From contig JAPKAB010000001.1 in assembly GCA_028825475.1 (NCBI GenBank), positions 1 through 64,000 of the forward strand: a DNA stretch of 64,000 bases, in the 5' to 3' direction. A program made the translations under genes and the position numbers. The notes beneath the pieces were generated by a model. The model did not search any database. It had not been told where the DNA came from and saw only the letters and a program-made list of their open reading frames with translations. Each line of letters begins with the position of its first letter. Positions within the stretch are counted from its first letter, which is position 1. The stretch is from Ascidiaceihabitans sp. (GTDB taxonomy: Bacteria; Pseudomonadota; Alphaproteobacteria; Rhodobacterales; Rhodobacteraceae). Shown piece by piece: positions 54,788-63,805 of this stretch.

Positions 54788-56833
54788 TCAGCCTTCGATT
54801 TTGGTTAGATCCGCAACCGAAGAGCAAACCGTACGGATACGACTGAGAAGGTTAAGGCGATTGCGGCGCACCGTCGGGTTATCAGAGTTAATCTGTACTG
54901 CCTCAAAGAAGGTGTCGATAGGCGTGCGAAGCGTTGCCATTGCAGACATAGTAGATGCGAAGTCTTGTGCCTCCATTGCAAGTTTGATTGTTGCCTCAGA
55001 CGTATCAAGGGCACCAAATAAGGTACGCTCCTCATCTGTTTCTGCAAATTTCACATCGGCACCGTAAGAGTATTCAACCCCGTCCGCAGCTTCCGCTTGA
55101 GACAAAATATTGTTGGCACGTTTGAACCCTTGGATCAGGTTTTCACCATCATCTGTTTTCAGCGTTTCAGATAAGGCCCGTGCACGTTTCACCAAAAGGT
55201 TAATGTCGTCATTGCCGTCCATTGCAATGCAGGCATCAATGATGTCGTGGCGAATGCCTTGATCTTTTAGGTATACTTTAAGACGATCGTGGAAGAACGA
55301 AAGAAGGCTATCTGCATGCTCCGTTGGCATCACGGCATTCAAAGACAGTGCAAGATCGTTTTCTATCACAATTCGAATTATGCCAAGTGCCGCGCGGCGT
55401 AATGCGAAGGGATCTTTTGAACCCGTTGGCTTTTCATCGATGGACCAAAATCCATTGAGCTTTTCAAGCTTTTCAGCGAGCGATACTGCTATTGAAACCG
55501 GAGCTGTTGGTACGTCATCAGAGGGTCCAAGTGGTGCATAGTGTTCCTCAGCAGCGGCTGCGACTTGAGCATCCTCACCTGAAGCTTCAATGTAATAGCG
55601 CCCCATAAGCCCTTGAAGTTCAGGGAATTCATAAACCATTTCGGAACTAAGGTCTGCTTTGGCCAAACGCGCAGCTTTTTCGGCCATATCGGGGTCTGCC
55701 CCAACTGCCGGAGCCAACTCACGCGCTAACGTCGCCATGCGGTTCACCAACTCAGCTTGGGTGCCAAGCTTGTTGTGGAATGTAACGTTTTCAAGCGACT
55801 TCAACCAAACATTCATATCAGACTTCGCAACGCGAAGGTCGTTTTCCCAGAAGAATTTTGCATCTGCCAAACGAGCCGACAATACCTTTTGATTGCCCGC
55901 AAGGATCGTAGCACCGTTGTCAGCCGTCGTGCGATTTGCCACTGTAATGAAGCGCTCAATACGGCCCGTTTTGGCGTTGCGTACCGAGAAGAATTTTTGA
56001 TGTTCACGCATTGATGTCTGCAGCACTTCGGCTGGTAGCACCAAGAAGTCCTCACCAATCTCACCCATCAAAACAACTGGCCATTCAACAAGGCCTGCCA
56101 CCTCGGCCAAAAGGCCCGCGTCTTTGACAACTTCAAAACCAGTCGCAAAAGCCTGATTGGTCGCGTCGTTCCAAATCGCGTCTGCCCGTTCTTGGGCATC
56201 AAGCACCACATGGGCCGATTTCAGTTTGCTGGTGTAGTCATCAAAGTTGTTCACCGTTATGCTGTCAGGAGACAGGAAACGGTGGCCATGGGTCGTATTC
56301 CCAGAGATGATCCCATCGACCTCAAGTGGCACAACTGTTGCGCCCTCTTCAGAGCTGGTGATGCATAGAATTGAGTGCAGCGGGCGCGCCCATTTCAACG
56401 TGCCGTTGCCCCAACGCATGGATTTCGGCCATGGGAAATTGCGGATTGTGCGCTCTAGAACCTCCGCCACGATATCGGCGGCCGGTCGTCCCTCTTTCGT
56501 ATTCTTGGCGAAAAAGATGTTACCTTTAGGCGTTTCTCGTTCTTCAAGATCGTCGCGGGTCAAACCTGCACCGCGCAAGAAACCCTCAATCGCTTTTTCA
56601 GGGGCATCGGCCTTTGGACCTTTGCGTTCTTCGACAGTTGTTGGCGACGCATCAAGCATACCTTCAACCGTCAGCGTTAGGCGGCGCGGCGTGCTGAACG
56701 CGGCGGCAGAAGCGTAGGTCAATCCAGCCTCCACCATACCATCAGTGACCAGCTTTTTCAGGTCATTGGCGGCACGTGTCTGCATACGGGCCGGAATTTC
56801 CTCGGAGAAAAGTTCAATTAATAGATCAGTCAT
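54788..56833 (-). CDS. glyS: glycine-tRNA ligase beta subunit
   Basis: The beta subunit of the bacterial alpha2beta2 glycyl-tRNA synthetase, needed for tRNA binding. ATG 56833 begins MTDLLIELFSEEIPARMQTR, the standard N-terminus, and overlaps the stop of the DUF6446 gene by four bases. The 681-residue protein has ATFSTPRRLTL-like and EERKGPKADAPEKAI motifs, and an HD-like domain in the middle (EMVYEFPELQGLMGRYYIEA). The C-terminal anticodon-binding part ends RLNLLSRIRTVCSSVADLTK. Confidence 0.97.
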   Translation of the reverse strand: MTDLLIELFSEEIPARMQTRAANDLKKLVTDGMVEAGLTYASAAAFSTPRRLTLTVEGMLDASPTTVEERKGPKADAPEKAIEGFLRGAGLTRDDLEERETPKGNIFFAKNTKEGRPAADIVAEVLERTIRNFPWPKSMRWGNGTLKWARPLHSILCITSSEEGATVVPLEVDGIISGNTTHGHRFLSPDSITVNNFDDYTSKLKSAHVVLDAQERADAIWNDATNQAFATGFEVVKDAGLLAEVAGLVEWPVVLMGEIGEDFLVLPAEVLQTSMREHQKFFSVRNAKTGRIERFITVANRTTADNGATILAGNQKVLSARLADAKFFWENDLRVAKSDMNVWLKSLENVTFHNKLGTQAELVNRMATLARELAPAVGADPDMAEKAARLAKADLSSEMVYEFPELQGLMGRYYIEASGEDAQVAAAAEEHYAPLGPSDDVPTAPVSIAVSLAEKLEKLNGFWSIDEKPTGSKDPFALRRAALGIIRIVIENDLALSLNAVMPTEHADSLLSFFHDRLKVYLKDQGIRHDIIDACIAMDGNDDINLLVKRARALSETLKTDDGENLIQGFKRANNILSQAEAADGVEYSYGADVKFAETDEERTLFGALDTSEATIKLAMEAQDFASTMSAMATLRTPIDTFFEAVQINSDNPTVRRNRLNLLSRIRTVCSSVADLTKIEG

Positions 56834-57345
56834 TCTGTTGCTTCCCGTCCTGGGCATTCTTCGCCAACAATCGTGCCATCATAGGCCTTGTCGCCGCAGT
56901 CATTGAGGTCGTGCCAAATATAGCCGCGTCCGTCGTCCGTGATGGCAACGATGCGGTCAACGCCGAAGTGGACATTCTTCTGACCAAGGAATGGAACAGC
57001 TGTTCCCGCCGCCAGCTCTGCACCGATTGCGGCTGCATCAAAGCAGTCGAACCATTTTGGAGCGTTGCGCGGGGACGCTTTTTCCAAACCAACATAGGTT
57101 TCGCTTAGCAACGATATGCTAAGGTCTGTTGTGAAACATGCGCGATAGCGAATTGGAGAACTTTGTGAATCGATGGCTTGGAAGTTATCAAAGCTGATCG
57201 TTTCCGGCAGGTCATCCACAACCGAAACAAGTTGAACATCTCTGGTTTCGACTTCGTCATACAGGCCATAAACCTGCAGGTAATACATAGATGCCCCTGC
57301 AATTACGGCACTTCCAAGTAACAACACTGCTAAAAACTTTCCCAT
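56830..57345 (-). CDS. DUF6446 family membrane-anchored protein
   Basis: A 171-residue protein ([27 protein letters not shown]) with one N-terminal helix that acts as signal anchor, then a periplasmic domain with cysteines in RYRACFT, FDCFDAA, NDCGDK and EECPG. Its start overlaps the glyQ stop by one base and its stop overlaps the glyS start by four, so it is locked between the two synthetase subunit genes. I recall the DUF6446 name for this position in Rhodobacterales. Why a periplasmic protein is coupled to glycyl-tRNA synthetase is not known. Confidence 0.85.
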   Translation of the reverse strand: MGKFLAVLLLGSAVIAGASMYYLQVYGLYDEVETRDVQLVSVVDDLPETISFDNFQAIDSQSSPIRYRACFTTDLSISLLSETYVGLEKASPRNAPKWFDCFDAAAIGAELAAGTAVPFLGQKNVHFGVDRIVAITDDGRGYIWHDLNDCGDKAYDGTIVGEECPGREATE

Positions 57346-58277
57346 TATTCCACCGCCTCGATAAAGCCGCCAGCGCGGGTTTGGATAAATGCATCTGCGC
57401 ATTGTTTAGAAAGCGAACGGACACGACCAATGTATGCCTGACGCTCAGTGACAGAAATTACGCCGCGCGCATCCAACAAGTTGAAGATGTGGCTGGCTTT
57501 GATGCATTGGTCATAGGCAGGGTGTGCCATGATGATACGTTTGCCAGTCTTCGGATCGTCAAAGGCTTGCGACAGGATGGCCTGACATTCAACTTCAGCC
57601 TCCTCAAAATGGCGCAACAACACTTCGGTGTTGGCAACATCAAAGTTCCAGCGCGAATATTCTTCTTCGGTTTGTTTGAAAATATCGCCGTATTTCAACG
57701 GGATCGGTGCATCAGGATCATTGAAGGGCATGTCCATCACGTGGTCACACTCAAGAATGTACATCGCGAGGCGTTCAAGACCGTATGTCAACTCGCCGGA
57801 CACAGGCGTGCAGTCATGGCCGCCGACTTGTTGGAAATAAGTGAACTGTGAAACTTCCATGCCATCACACCAGATTTCCCATCCAAGGCCCCACGCCCCA
57901 AGGGTTGGGCTTTCCCAATCGTCCTCAACAAAACGAATGTCGTGAAGGTCCATGTCGACGCCGATGGCAGCAAGGGATCCTAGATACAATTCTTGCAAAT
58001 TGGGTGGGCTGGGTTTGATCAGCACTTGGTATTGATAATAATGCTGCAGGCGGTTCGGGTTTTCACCATAGCGCCCGTCTGTTGGACGGCGCGAGGGCTG
58101 CACATATGCGGCCGCCCATGGGTTGGACCCCAAGCTGCGTAGTGTTGTCGCTGGGTGGAATGTCCCTGCCCCAACTTCCATGTCATATGGCTGTAAGATA
58201 GCACAGCCTTTAGAGGCCCAATACCCTTGAAGACGCAGGATGATTTCCTGAAAGGATCGAGGTGTTGTGCTGTTCAT
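57345..58277 (-). CDS. glyQ: glycine-tRNA ligase alpha subunit
   Basis: The catalytic alpha subunit of glycyl-tRNA synthetase. I use ATG 58277 ([20 protein letters not shown]) with AGGA about seven bases upstream; ATG 58283 would add two residues. The 310-residue class II protein has the motifs [40 protein letters not shown] and [18 protein letters not shown]. It is the first gene of glyQ-DUF6446-glyS. Confidence 0.97.
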   Translation of the reverse strand: MNSTTPRSFQEIILRLQGYWASKGCAILQPYDMEVGAGTFHPATTLRSLGSNPWAAAYVQPSRRPTDGRYGENPNRLQHYYQYQVLIKPSPPNLQELYLGSLAAIGVDMDLHDIRFVEDDWESPTLGAWGLGWEIWCDGMEVSQFTYFQQVGGHDCTPVSGELTYGLERLAMYILECDHVMDMPFNDPDAPIPLKYGDIFKQTEEEYSRWNFDVANTEVLLRHFEEAEVECQAILSQAFDDPKTGKRIIMAHPAYDQCIKASHIFNLLDARGVISVTERQAYIGRVRSLSKQCADAFIQTRAGGFIEAVE

Positions 58278-58475
58278 GGACATGTCCTGACTGTGTCGAA
58301 ATGCGGTTCAATTCGCCGGTGATATCGGCATTGTAAGCCGCGTCTTACCTAAGCCCCTCAACAACTGTGGTCAATTGCACCCGAAGCATTCTTTTTATGT
58401 CACTTAGCTTATGGCAATTGCAGCGAATTCCTGCTTATTTGACCGAAACTTAATGATTGCAAGGTATCCGGCACG

Positions 58476-60260
58476 ATGATTCACAAAGTTATGCCTAATC
58501 TCCTTTCTCTAACTTTGGTACTGTGGGCTTGGGCAATGCCGGCGGCAGCGCAATCAGCCGATGAAGTCGTATGGATTCAAATTGAGGCTCAATCTAGTTT
58601 ACGTGCGGGCACAGAAGCTGCGCGTGGCTATGCTGAAATTCTAGAAGATGTTAATGGCTTTGCTCTTGGCGGCGGTTGGTATGGTGTTGCATTAGGCCCT
58701 TACACACGAGTGGATGCTGAGACGGCGTTGCTGTCTTATCGCCGCGACGGACTAATCCCACGCGATGCATTCATCGCAGAATCCTCAAACCTGCGCCAAC
58801 AGTTTTGGCCGGTTGGAGTAAATATCCTAGACCTTGAGGTAGCGCCTGCACCGATCGAAGCTGAGACACAAATAGTAGATACTAACGAAACACCAACAGC
58901 GGAGCCAACACCCGTTATTGAGGTTGAGCTTGCTGAACCCGCTGGCGAAACACCTGCCGAAGCGCAGCGTAGCGAGCGTGCACTGAGCCGTGAAGAAAAG
59001 AAAGATTTGCAACGTCTGTTACAGTGGGCTGGTTTTTACAGCGCAGCAATTGATGGGTCGTTCGGTCGTGGCACACGTAATTCGATGGCTGCATGGCAAG
59101 AAGCAAATGGCTATGATATTACCGGAATTTTAACGACCACACAACGTGCTGAACTTTTGAAAAAATACAACTCGATCCTTGATGGCCTGGGCCTCGAGGT
59201 TGTTCGAGATGACGCTGCCGGGATCGAAATTAAACTCCCAACGCTCGAAGTTGCATTTGAAAAATATGAGTCACCTTTTGCTCAGTATAAGTCTGTGGGT
59301 GACACCGGTGCGCGCATTTTACTTGTCAGCCAGCCTGGTGATCAAAACACGCTCTATGGTCTCTACGACATCATGCAGACGCTAGAAGCGGTTCCACTGG
59401 ACGGCCCGCGTGAGCGTAAAAAGAACAGCTTTGTCTTAATCGGTGAAAACGCCACCATGGTGAGTGAAACTCGTGTTAGCTTGGCCAACGGGCAAATTAA
59501 AGGTTTCACCTTGATGTGGCCTGCTGGTGACGAAGAACGCCGCCGTCGTTTGATTGGTGAAATGGACAAAAGTTTGGTCCGGTTAGATGCAGTTTTGGAC
59601 CCAACAGCAGGGTCTGATGAGGATCAAGCCATCGATTTGGTTTCTGGCCTTGAAGTTCGCAAGCCTGCGGTTTCCCGTTCAGGGTTTTATATCGATAGCC
59701 GCGGCACTGTTGTCACGACAACAGACGCTGTCGACAGCTGCGCCCGCATTACCATTGACGATTTATATGAGGCCACCTTGGTTTCAACATCAAACAATGG
59801 CGTAGCGGTTTTGACACCAAATGAGGCGTTAGCTCCTTTGAACGTTGCAGCATTCAGCGCGCAAACACCGCGGTTAAACACTGAAATAGCAGTGGCGGGT
59901 TACAGCTATGAAGGTGTATTGGACTCTCCTTCAGTCACCTACGGAACGTTGTCTGATCTACGCGGTTTGCGCGGCGAGGAATACCTGAACCGTATGGCGC
60001 TAACCGCTCTGGCTGGCGATGCCGGCGGTCCAATTTTGGATCTAACTGGTGGTGTGTTGGGCATGTTGCTTCCAGCACTATCGACTGGCCCACAATTGCC
60101 GGCTGACGTTGCCTTTTCGCTAGATCGTGAAACTGTTCAGGCAGCATTGCGTGATGCAGGGAAATCAAGCCAAACTGCCAATTCAACAGAACAGATGGCC
60201 GCAGAAGACATTTCTGCAGCGGCACGCAGCATGACTGTTCTGGTCAGTTGCTGGAGATAA
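58476..60260 (+). CDS. peptidoglycan-binding protein with inactive trypsin-like domain
   Basis: A secreted 594-residue protein: signal peptide (about 1-25, ending AMPAAAQS), a SPOR-like N-terminal domain (VWIQIEAQSSLRAGTEAARG...), a peptidoglycan-binding type 1 domain at about 168-232 (DLQRLLQWAGFYSAAIDGSF), and a trypsin-like C-terminal domain. There GDAGGP at 514-519 has alanine (A516) in place of the catalytic serine, and the TNAHVV histidine is aspartate (D417). C422 and C592 might form a disulfide. It is therefore likely a wall-bound, non-catalytic binding protein. A repeat hairpin lies right after the stop. Confidence 0.82.
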   Translation: MIHKVMPNLLSLTLVLWAWAMPAAAQSADEVVWIQIEAQSSLRAGTEAARGYAEILEDVNGFALGGGWYGVALGPYTRVDAETALLSYRRDGLIPRDAFIAESSNLRQQFWPVGVNILDLEVAPAPIEAETQIVDTNETPTAEPTPVIEVELAEPAGETPAEAQRSERALSREEKKDLQRLLQWAGFYSAAIDGSFGRGTRNSMAAWQEANGYDITGILTTTQRAELLKKYNSILDGLGLEVVRDDAAGIEIKLPTLEVAFEKYESPFAQYKSVGDTGARILLVSQPGDQNTLYGLYDIMQTLEAVPLDGPRERKKNSFVLIGENATMVSETRVSLANGQIKGFTLMWPAGDEERRRRLIGEMDKSLVRLDAVLDPTAGSDEDQAIDLVSGLEVRKPAVSRSGFYIDSRGTVVTTTDAVDSCARITIDDLYEATLVSTSNNGVAVLTPNEALAPLNVAAFSAQTPRLNTEIAVAGYSYEGVLDSPSVTYGTLSDLRGLRGEEYLNRMALTALAGDAGGPILDLTGGVLGMLLPALSTGPQLPADVAFSLDRETVQAALRDAGKSSQTANSTEQMAAEDISAAARSMTVLVSCWR

Positions 60261-60264
60261 CACC

Positions 60265-60310
60265 TTGGGGCTTTACCCCAAACCCCAGAGTTTGTCTGGT
60301 AAGATGAAGA
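60265..60310. repeat. Rhodobacteraceae-type intergenic hairpin repeat, copy B
   Basis: TTGGGG-CTTTA-CCCCAA (60265-60281) followed by CCCCAGAGTTTGTCTGG and TAAGATGAAG (60283-60310). The tail matches copy A at 54755-54782 in 23 of 28 bases, same orientation. It lies between convergent stop codons (60260 and 60315) and could act as a terminator. Confidence 0.75.
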
Positions 60311-60314
60311 CAAG

Positions 60315-61919
60315 TCAGGCCAAGATTTTGGGTGTTACGTAAATTAGGGTTGGTCCATCGGCATTGAATGCTGATTGAACTGCCTTGTGCAACTCAATCA
60401 AATTTTCTGGTGCAGTTGTATGTGCGCCAAACGCTTCTGCAAGTTTACAAAAGTCAGGATTGTGCGCGATAACAGCATTAGGCGCGATCTGGGCCGCAGT
60501 CATGCTGTCTTCTATTTCACCCAATTTCGCGTTGTCCCACAGAACGATGGGTATGCTTAGGCCCAATTCAACGGCGACACCTAGCTCAGCCATGGTGTAA
60601 TGAAATCCGTAGTCACCAATGATGGCCATAGTCGGCTTGTTTGGACGCGCAATGGCCCCACCAATCGCAGCTGGCGTGGCATAGCCAAGGGTTCCAAACC
60701 CAGAAGGATGATGCCAGTGCTTTGGCAAGGCCATGTCCCACAACTCAACTGCCGCGTAGGCCAATTGTGTCATATCTGAATAGATCATCGTGTCTTCTGG
60801 TACTGCAGCTTTGAGCACCTCAATGACTGGAGCAATGTTTGGCCGTTCCGAAATTACTTCAGAACGCCAACGCGCACGCCACATCGTAACATTGTCAGCG
60901 TTCCATTCTGTATTCAGAGGTTCGTCAAACTGATCTGCCAAAGCCAGAATAAAACTTGCACCGTCTGATTGCACAAACATCGATGTTTTGGGGTCTTCTG
61001 CACCCACACTCTCGTCCATGTCCACACGGATCAAAGGTGCTGCGTGTCCAAGTTTGCTGCGCCAAAGATCAACCTCCGCAAGTTCGCAACCGACCACGAC
61101 AACCAAATCAGCCTTCGCTGCGACCTCGGCACTGCTAGGGCGCGCTAAACAAGCACCAAATGTGAATGGGTCAACAGGATCGACCAATCCACGACCTGCA
61201 GTGCTAACCATACTGGCGGCACCGATGGTTCGCATCGCTTTTGCAACACCATCGCATTCACCCTTTGCAACGCCACCGCCTAGAATAATCAGTGGGTACT
61301 GTGCGTAGAGCAACCGAGTGAAGACGTCTTGAATAACGTCTCCATCGGCGTTTTTATTGCTTGGCAAACTCAAATTGCGAGCGACAGGAGCAGCCTGCCC
61401 TTCTAGTAGGGCAATGGGTACCTGAATGTGTTTAGGGCGTGGACGCGCATTTTGGAATTCTGCAAAGGCGCGATCGATTAAGGTATACGCAGCATCGGCC
61501 GATCCAGCTTCATTAGACCAATCACAAACGGTCTCAGCCGCAGCCCGTTGATCTTTCATTTGGTGAAGTTGGCCCTTCCTCGCAGAAACTTCATCCAAAC
61601 ACGATGAAATTACCAGCATTGAAACAGAGTCTGAATAGGCCTGCCCCATTGGCGTCATGATATTGCACAGACCCGGGCCAGTAATCACATAGGCCACGCC
61701 TGGTTTGCCCGAAGCACGGGCATAGCCGTCGGCCATAAAACCAGCGCCCTGTTCATGACGTGCTAAAACATGGGTGATCCCAGCCTCTTCAATGCCACGA
61801 TACATTTCTTGATTGTGCACGCCGGGTATCCCAAAGATTACATCAACTCCGCGATCCTTCAACATGTGAGAAATTTGCGCCCCAAGAGGACGGGACAGCG
61901 TGTTTGATAGCTTGGACAT
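60315..61919 (-). CDS. ThDP-dependent enzyme, 5-guanidino-2-oxopentanoate decarboxylase-like
   Basis: A 534-residue thiamine diphosphate enzyme of the acetolactate synthase group. The N-terminus has IFGIPGVHNQEMYRGIEEAG and the catalytic glutamate in LARHEQGAGFMADGYARASG; the ThDP/Mg motif is IIGDYGFHYTMAELGVAVEL...WDNAKLG. The form of the N-terminal half fits proteins annotated as 5-guanidino-2-oxopentanoate decarboxylase (AruI, arginine transaminase pathway) in Roseobacters, but other 2-oxoacid substrates cannot be ruled out. Its ATG begins directly after the trkH stop, with GGAGG inside the trkH end. Confidence 0.82.
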   Translation of the reverse strand: MSKLSNTLSRPLGAQISHMLKDRGVDVIFGIPGVHNQEMYRGIEEAGITHVLARHEQGAGFMADGYARASGKPGVAYVITGPGLCNIMTPMGQAYSDSVSMLVISSCLDEVSARKGQLHQMKDQRAAAETVCDWSNEAGSADAAYTLIDRAFAEFQNARPRPKHIQVPIALLEGQAAPVARNLSLPSNKNADGDVIQDVFTRLLYAQYPLIILGGGVAKGECDGVAKAMRTIGAASMVSTAGRGLVDPVDPFTFGACLARPSSAEVAAKADLVVVVGCELAEVDLWRSKLGHAAPLIRVDMDESVGAEDPKTSMFVQSDGASFILALADQFDEPLNTEWNADNVTMWRARWRSEVISERPNIAPVIEVLKAAVPEDTMIYSDMTQLAYAAVELWDMALPKHWHHPSGFGTLGYATPAAIGGAIARPNKPTMAIIGDYGFHYTMAELGVAVELGLSIPIVLWDNAKLGEIEDSMTAAQIAPNAVIAHNPDFCKLAEAFGAHTTAPENLIELHKAVQSAFNADGPTLIYVTPKILA

Positions 61920-63368
61920 CTAGGCCCTCCAAAAATGAACGGTAAGCAGAGCGTAAACGACCATCAACTCTAGCCGACCAATCAGCATTCCGGCTGCAAG
62001 CAACCATTTGGCGGTGTCATTCAAGCTCGAGAAATTACCCGCGGGTCCGATTTGATCACCAAGGCCTGGGCCGATGTTTGCAAGTGCGGACGCGGCCCCA
62101 GAGACCGAAGTGACAAAATCCAAACCAGTCATGCCCAATGCGACCGCTAAAACACCCAGCGTCACCACAAAAAATGTAAAGAAGGAGATAACCGAACTTA
62201 ATACATCATCGCCAACAGGTCGCCCTGCATAGCGAGGCGTGAAGATACCATGCGGGCTACGTGTTTTACGCAATTGTGCGCGGATCGATGCGAATAGCAA
62301 TTGATAGCGGAATATCTTGACCGAACAGGCAGTCGATCCCGCGCAGCCACCAATCAATCCCACAAAAAAGAAGATCGAGATAACGAAAGATCCCCAACCC
62401 ATGTAATCCACACTGGCGTAGCCCGTACCCGAGATGATTGAGGTGATATTAAACAATGCTTCGCGAACAGCTTGTTCTGGGTTGTGCGGAAAAATTGTCA
62501 TAAGTGTTATCGCGACAACCCCAGCTGCAAACGCAATAACCACGAGGAACGCGCGGATCTGTGGGTCACGCCACAAGGGCAACGCGCTGCCATTCAGCAA
62601 TTGTACGTAGCGTACAAAAGGAAGTGCGGCGAGGATCATAAAGACCGTTGCAACATACTCCATCGGACCAGAGAATGCCCCAAATGAAGCGTCGTAAGTC
62701 GAAAATCCACCCGTAGAAACAGTGGTCAGCGCGTGAACAGTTCCGTCAAAGGGGTCCATACCGAACCCCATGTAAAAGATTGCACAGACTGCTGTTAGGC
62801 CAACATAGATAACGGAAATTCGGCTTGCAATTTCAGTGGCACGCGGAAGGATTTTCCCCAAGGTATCAAAACCTTCGGATCGGAAGATTTGCATCCCACC
62901 AACGCGCAACTCTGGCAAGAATACCATGGCCACAACAATGATACCAATGCCGCCTAACCATTGGAGGATACCCCGCCACAACAACAAGCCCTTAGGCAGC
63001 GTTTCCAAACCATAGAACACGGTTGAACCTGTGGTCGTAAGCCCTGACATTGCCTCGAAAAATGCGTCTACATAGCGTGCTTCGGTGGCACCAAATACGA
63101 ATGGGAGCGCCCCAAAAATAGGCAGCATCAACCAAACGCCAGTTGTCAGAATAAAGGTTTGCTGAATTGTCAGCCCTTGACGCACCGCATTCGCGCAGCT
63201 GAGCGACAAGATACCACCAACTAAAATGGTAATCATCGCGCTTTTGGCAAAGGCGGGCCAGTGGCCTAGTCCTTCGCCCAAATCCACAACCAAAGGAAGC
63301 AGCATGGCAAAGCCAAGCATAGTGACCAAAAGGCCTATCACGTATCCAACTGGTCGTAGGTCAAACAT
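61920..63368 (-). CDS. trkH: Trk system potassium uptake protein TrkH
   Basis: A K+ transporter with four pore-loop repeats, which works with the NAD-binding TrkA (not in the window). I use ATG 63368 (MFDLRPVGYVIGLLV) as in relatives; a TTG frame start at 63404 is less likely. The 482 residues include the selectivity segments MSGLTTTGSTVF, ALTTVSTGGFSTYD, ITSIISGTGYASVDY and ASALANIGPGLGD, with glycines in the expected filter positions. It abuts the ThDP enzyme gene with no gap. Confidence 0.95.
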   Translation of the reverse strand: MFDLRPVGYVIGLLVTMLGFAMLLPLVVDLGEGLGHWPAFAKSAMITILVGGILSLSCANAVRQGLTIQQTFILTTGVWLMLPIFGALPFVFGATEARYVDAFFEAMSGLTTTGSTVFYGLETLPKGLLLWRGILQWLGGIGIIVVAMVFLPELRVGGMQIFRSEGFDTLGKILPRATEIASRISVIYVGLTAVCAIFYMGFGMDPFDGTVHALTTVSTGGFSTYDASFGAFSGPMEYVATVFMILAALPFVRYVQLLNGSALPLWRDPQIRAFLVVIAFAAGVVAITLMTIFPHNPEQAVREALFNITSIISGTGYASVDYMGWGSFVISIFFFVGLIGGCAGSTACSVKIFRYQLLFASIRAQLRKTRSPHGIFTPRYAGRPVGDDVLSSVISFFTFFVVTLGVLAVALGMTGLDFVTSVSGAASALANIGPGLGDQIGPAGNFSSLNDTAKWLLAAGMLIGRLELMVVYALLTVHFWRA

Positions 63369-63431
63369 AGCCGCAGCGTTGGCCCGACCCGCGTCCACTG
63401 TCAATACCGCGAGTGGTAGATTTGCACTGTC

Positions 63432-63659
63432 TTAGATGTACAAACGATCGCGGAACACATGCAGAGCGATGTCGCTTCGGTTAAGACGCATAGCTGCGAG
63501 TTCAGCATCTGATTTTGCGTTCAAAGCTGCAATTTGTTCGCTACGCACTTCAGCAGAACGTGCCATCGCGCTATTTTCGATCATCTTTACAAAAAAAGAC
63601 GAAATTGCTGCTGTAAAGCCACCAAAATAGATTGGCGCGTTTGTAGATTGTACTGACAT
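63432..63659 (-). CDS. DUF1127-like small protein
   Basis: A 75-residue protein. The C-terminal part EQIAALNAKSDAELAAMRLN followed by RSDIALHVFRDR resembles the DUF1127 motif (L..LSDAELAALGLSRxDI), known in alphaproteobacteria as small RNA-linked or stress-related arginine-rich proteins. The N-terminal part has a hydrophobic stretch IYFGGFTAAISSFFVKMI. Function is not established. It is on the same strand as trkH, 63 bp upstream. Confidence 0.75.
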   Translation of the reverse strand: MSVQSTNAPIYFGGFTAAISSFFVKMIENSAMARSAEVRSEQIAALNAKSDAELAAMRLNRSDIALHVFRDRLYI

Positions 63660-63805
63660 TTTGTAACCTTTTCGAAATCTTCGAATGACGGGCCCGTCCC
63701 GTGTGGTCCAACTAAAATGTACCGCTCTGAGTTACCAATGCTGAATGCGCATAGCCGCTGCTCACTTAGTGAGGGGCTGCGTGGGGGGCAAAAAACGTGC
63801 GCTAC

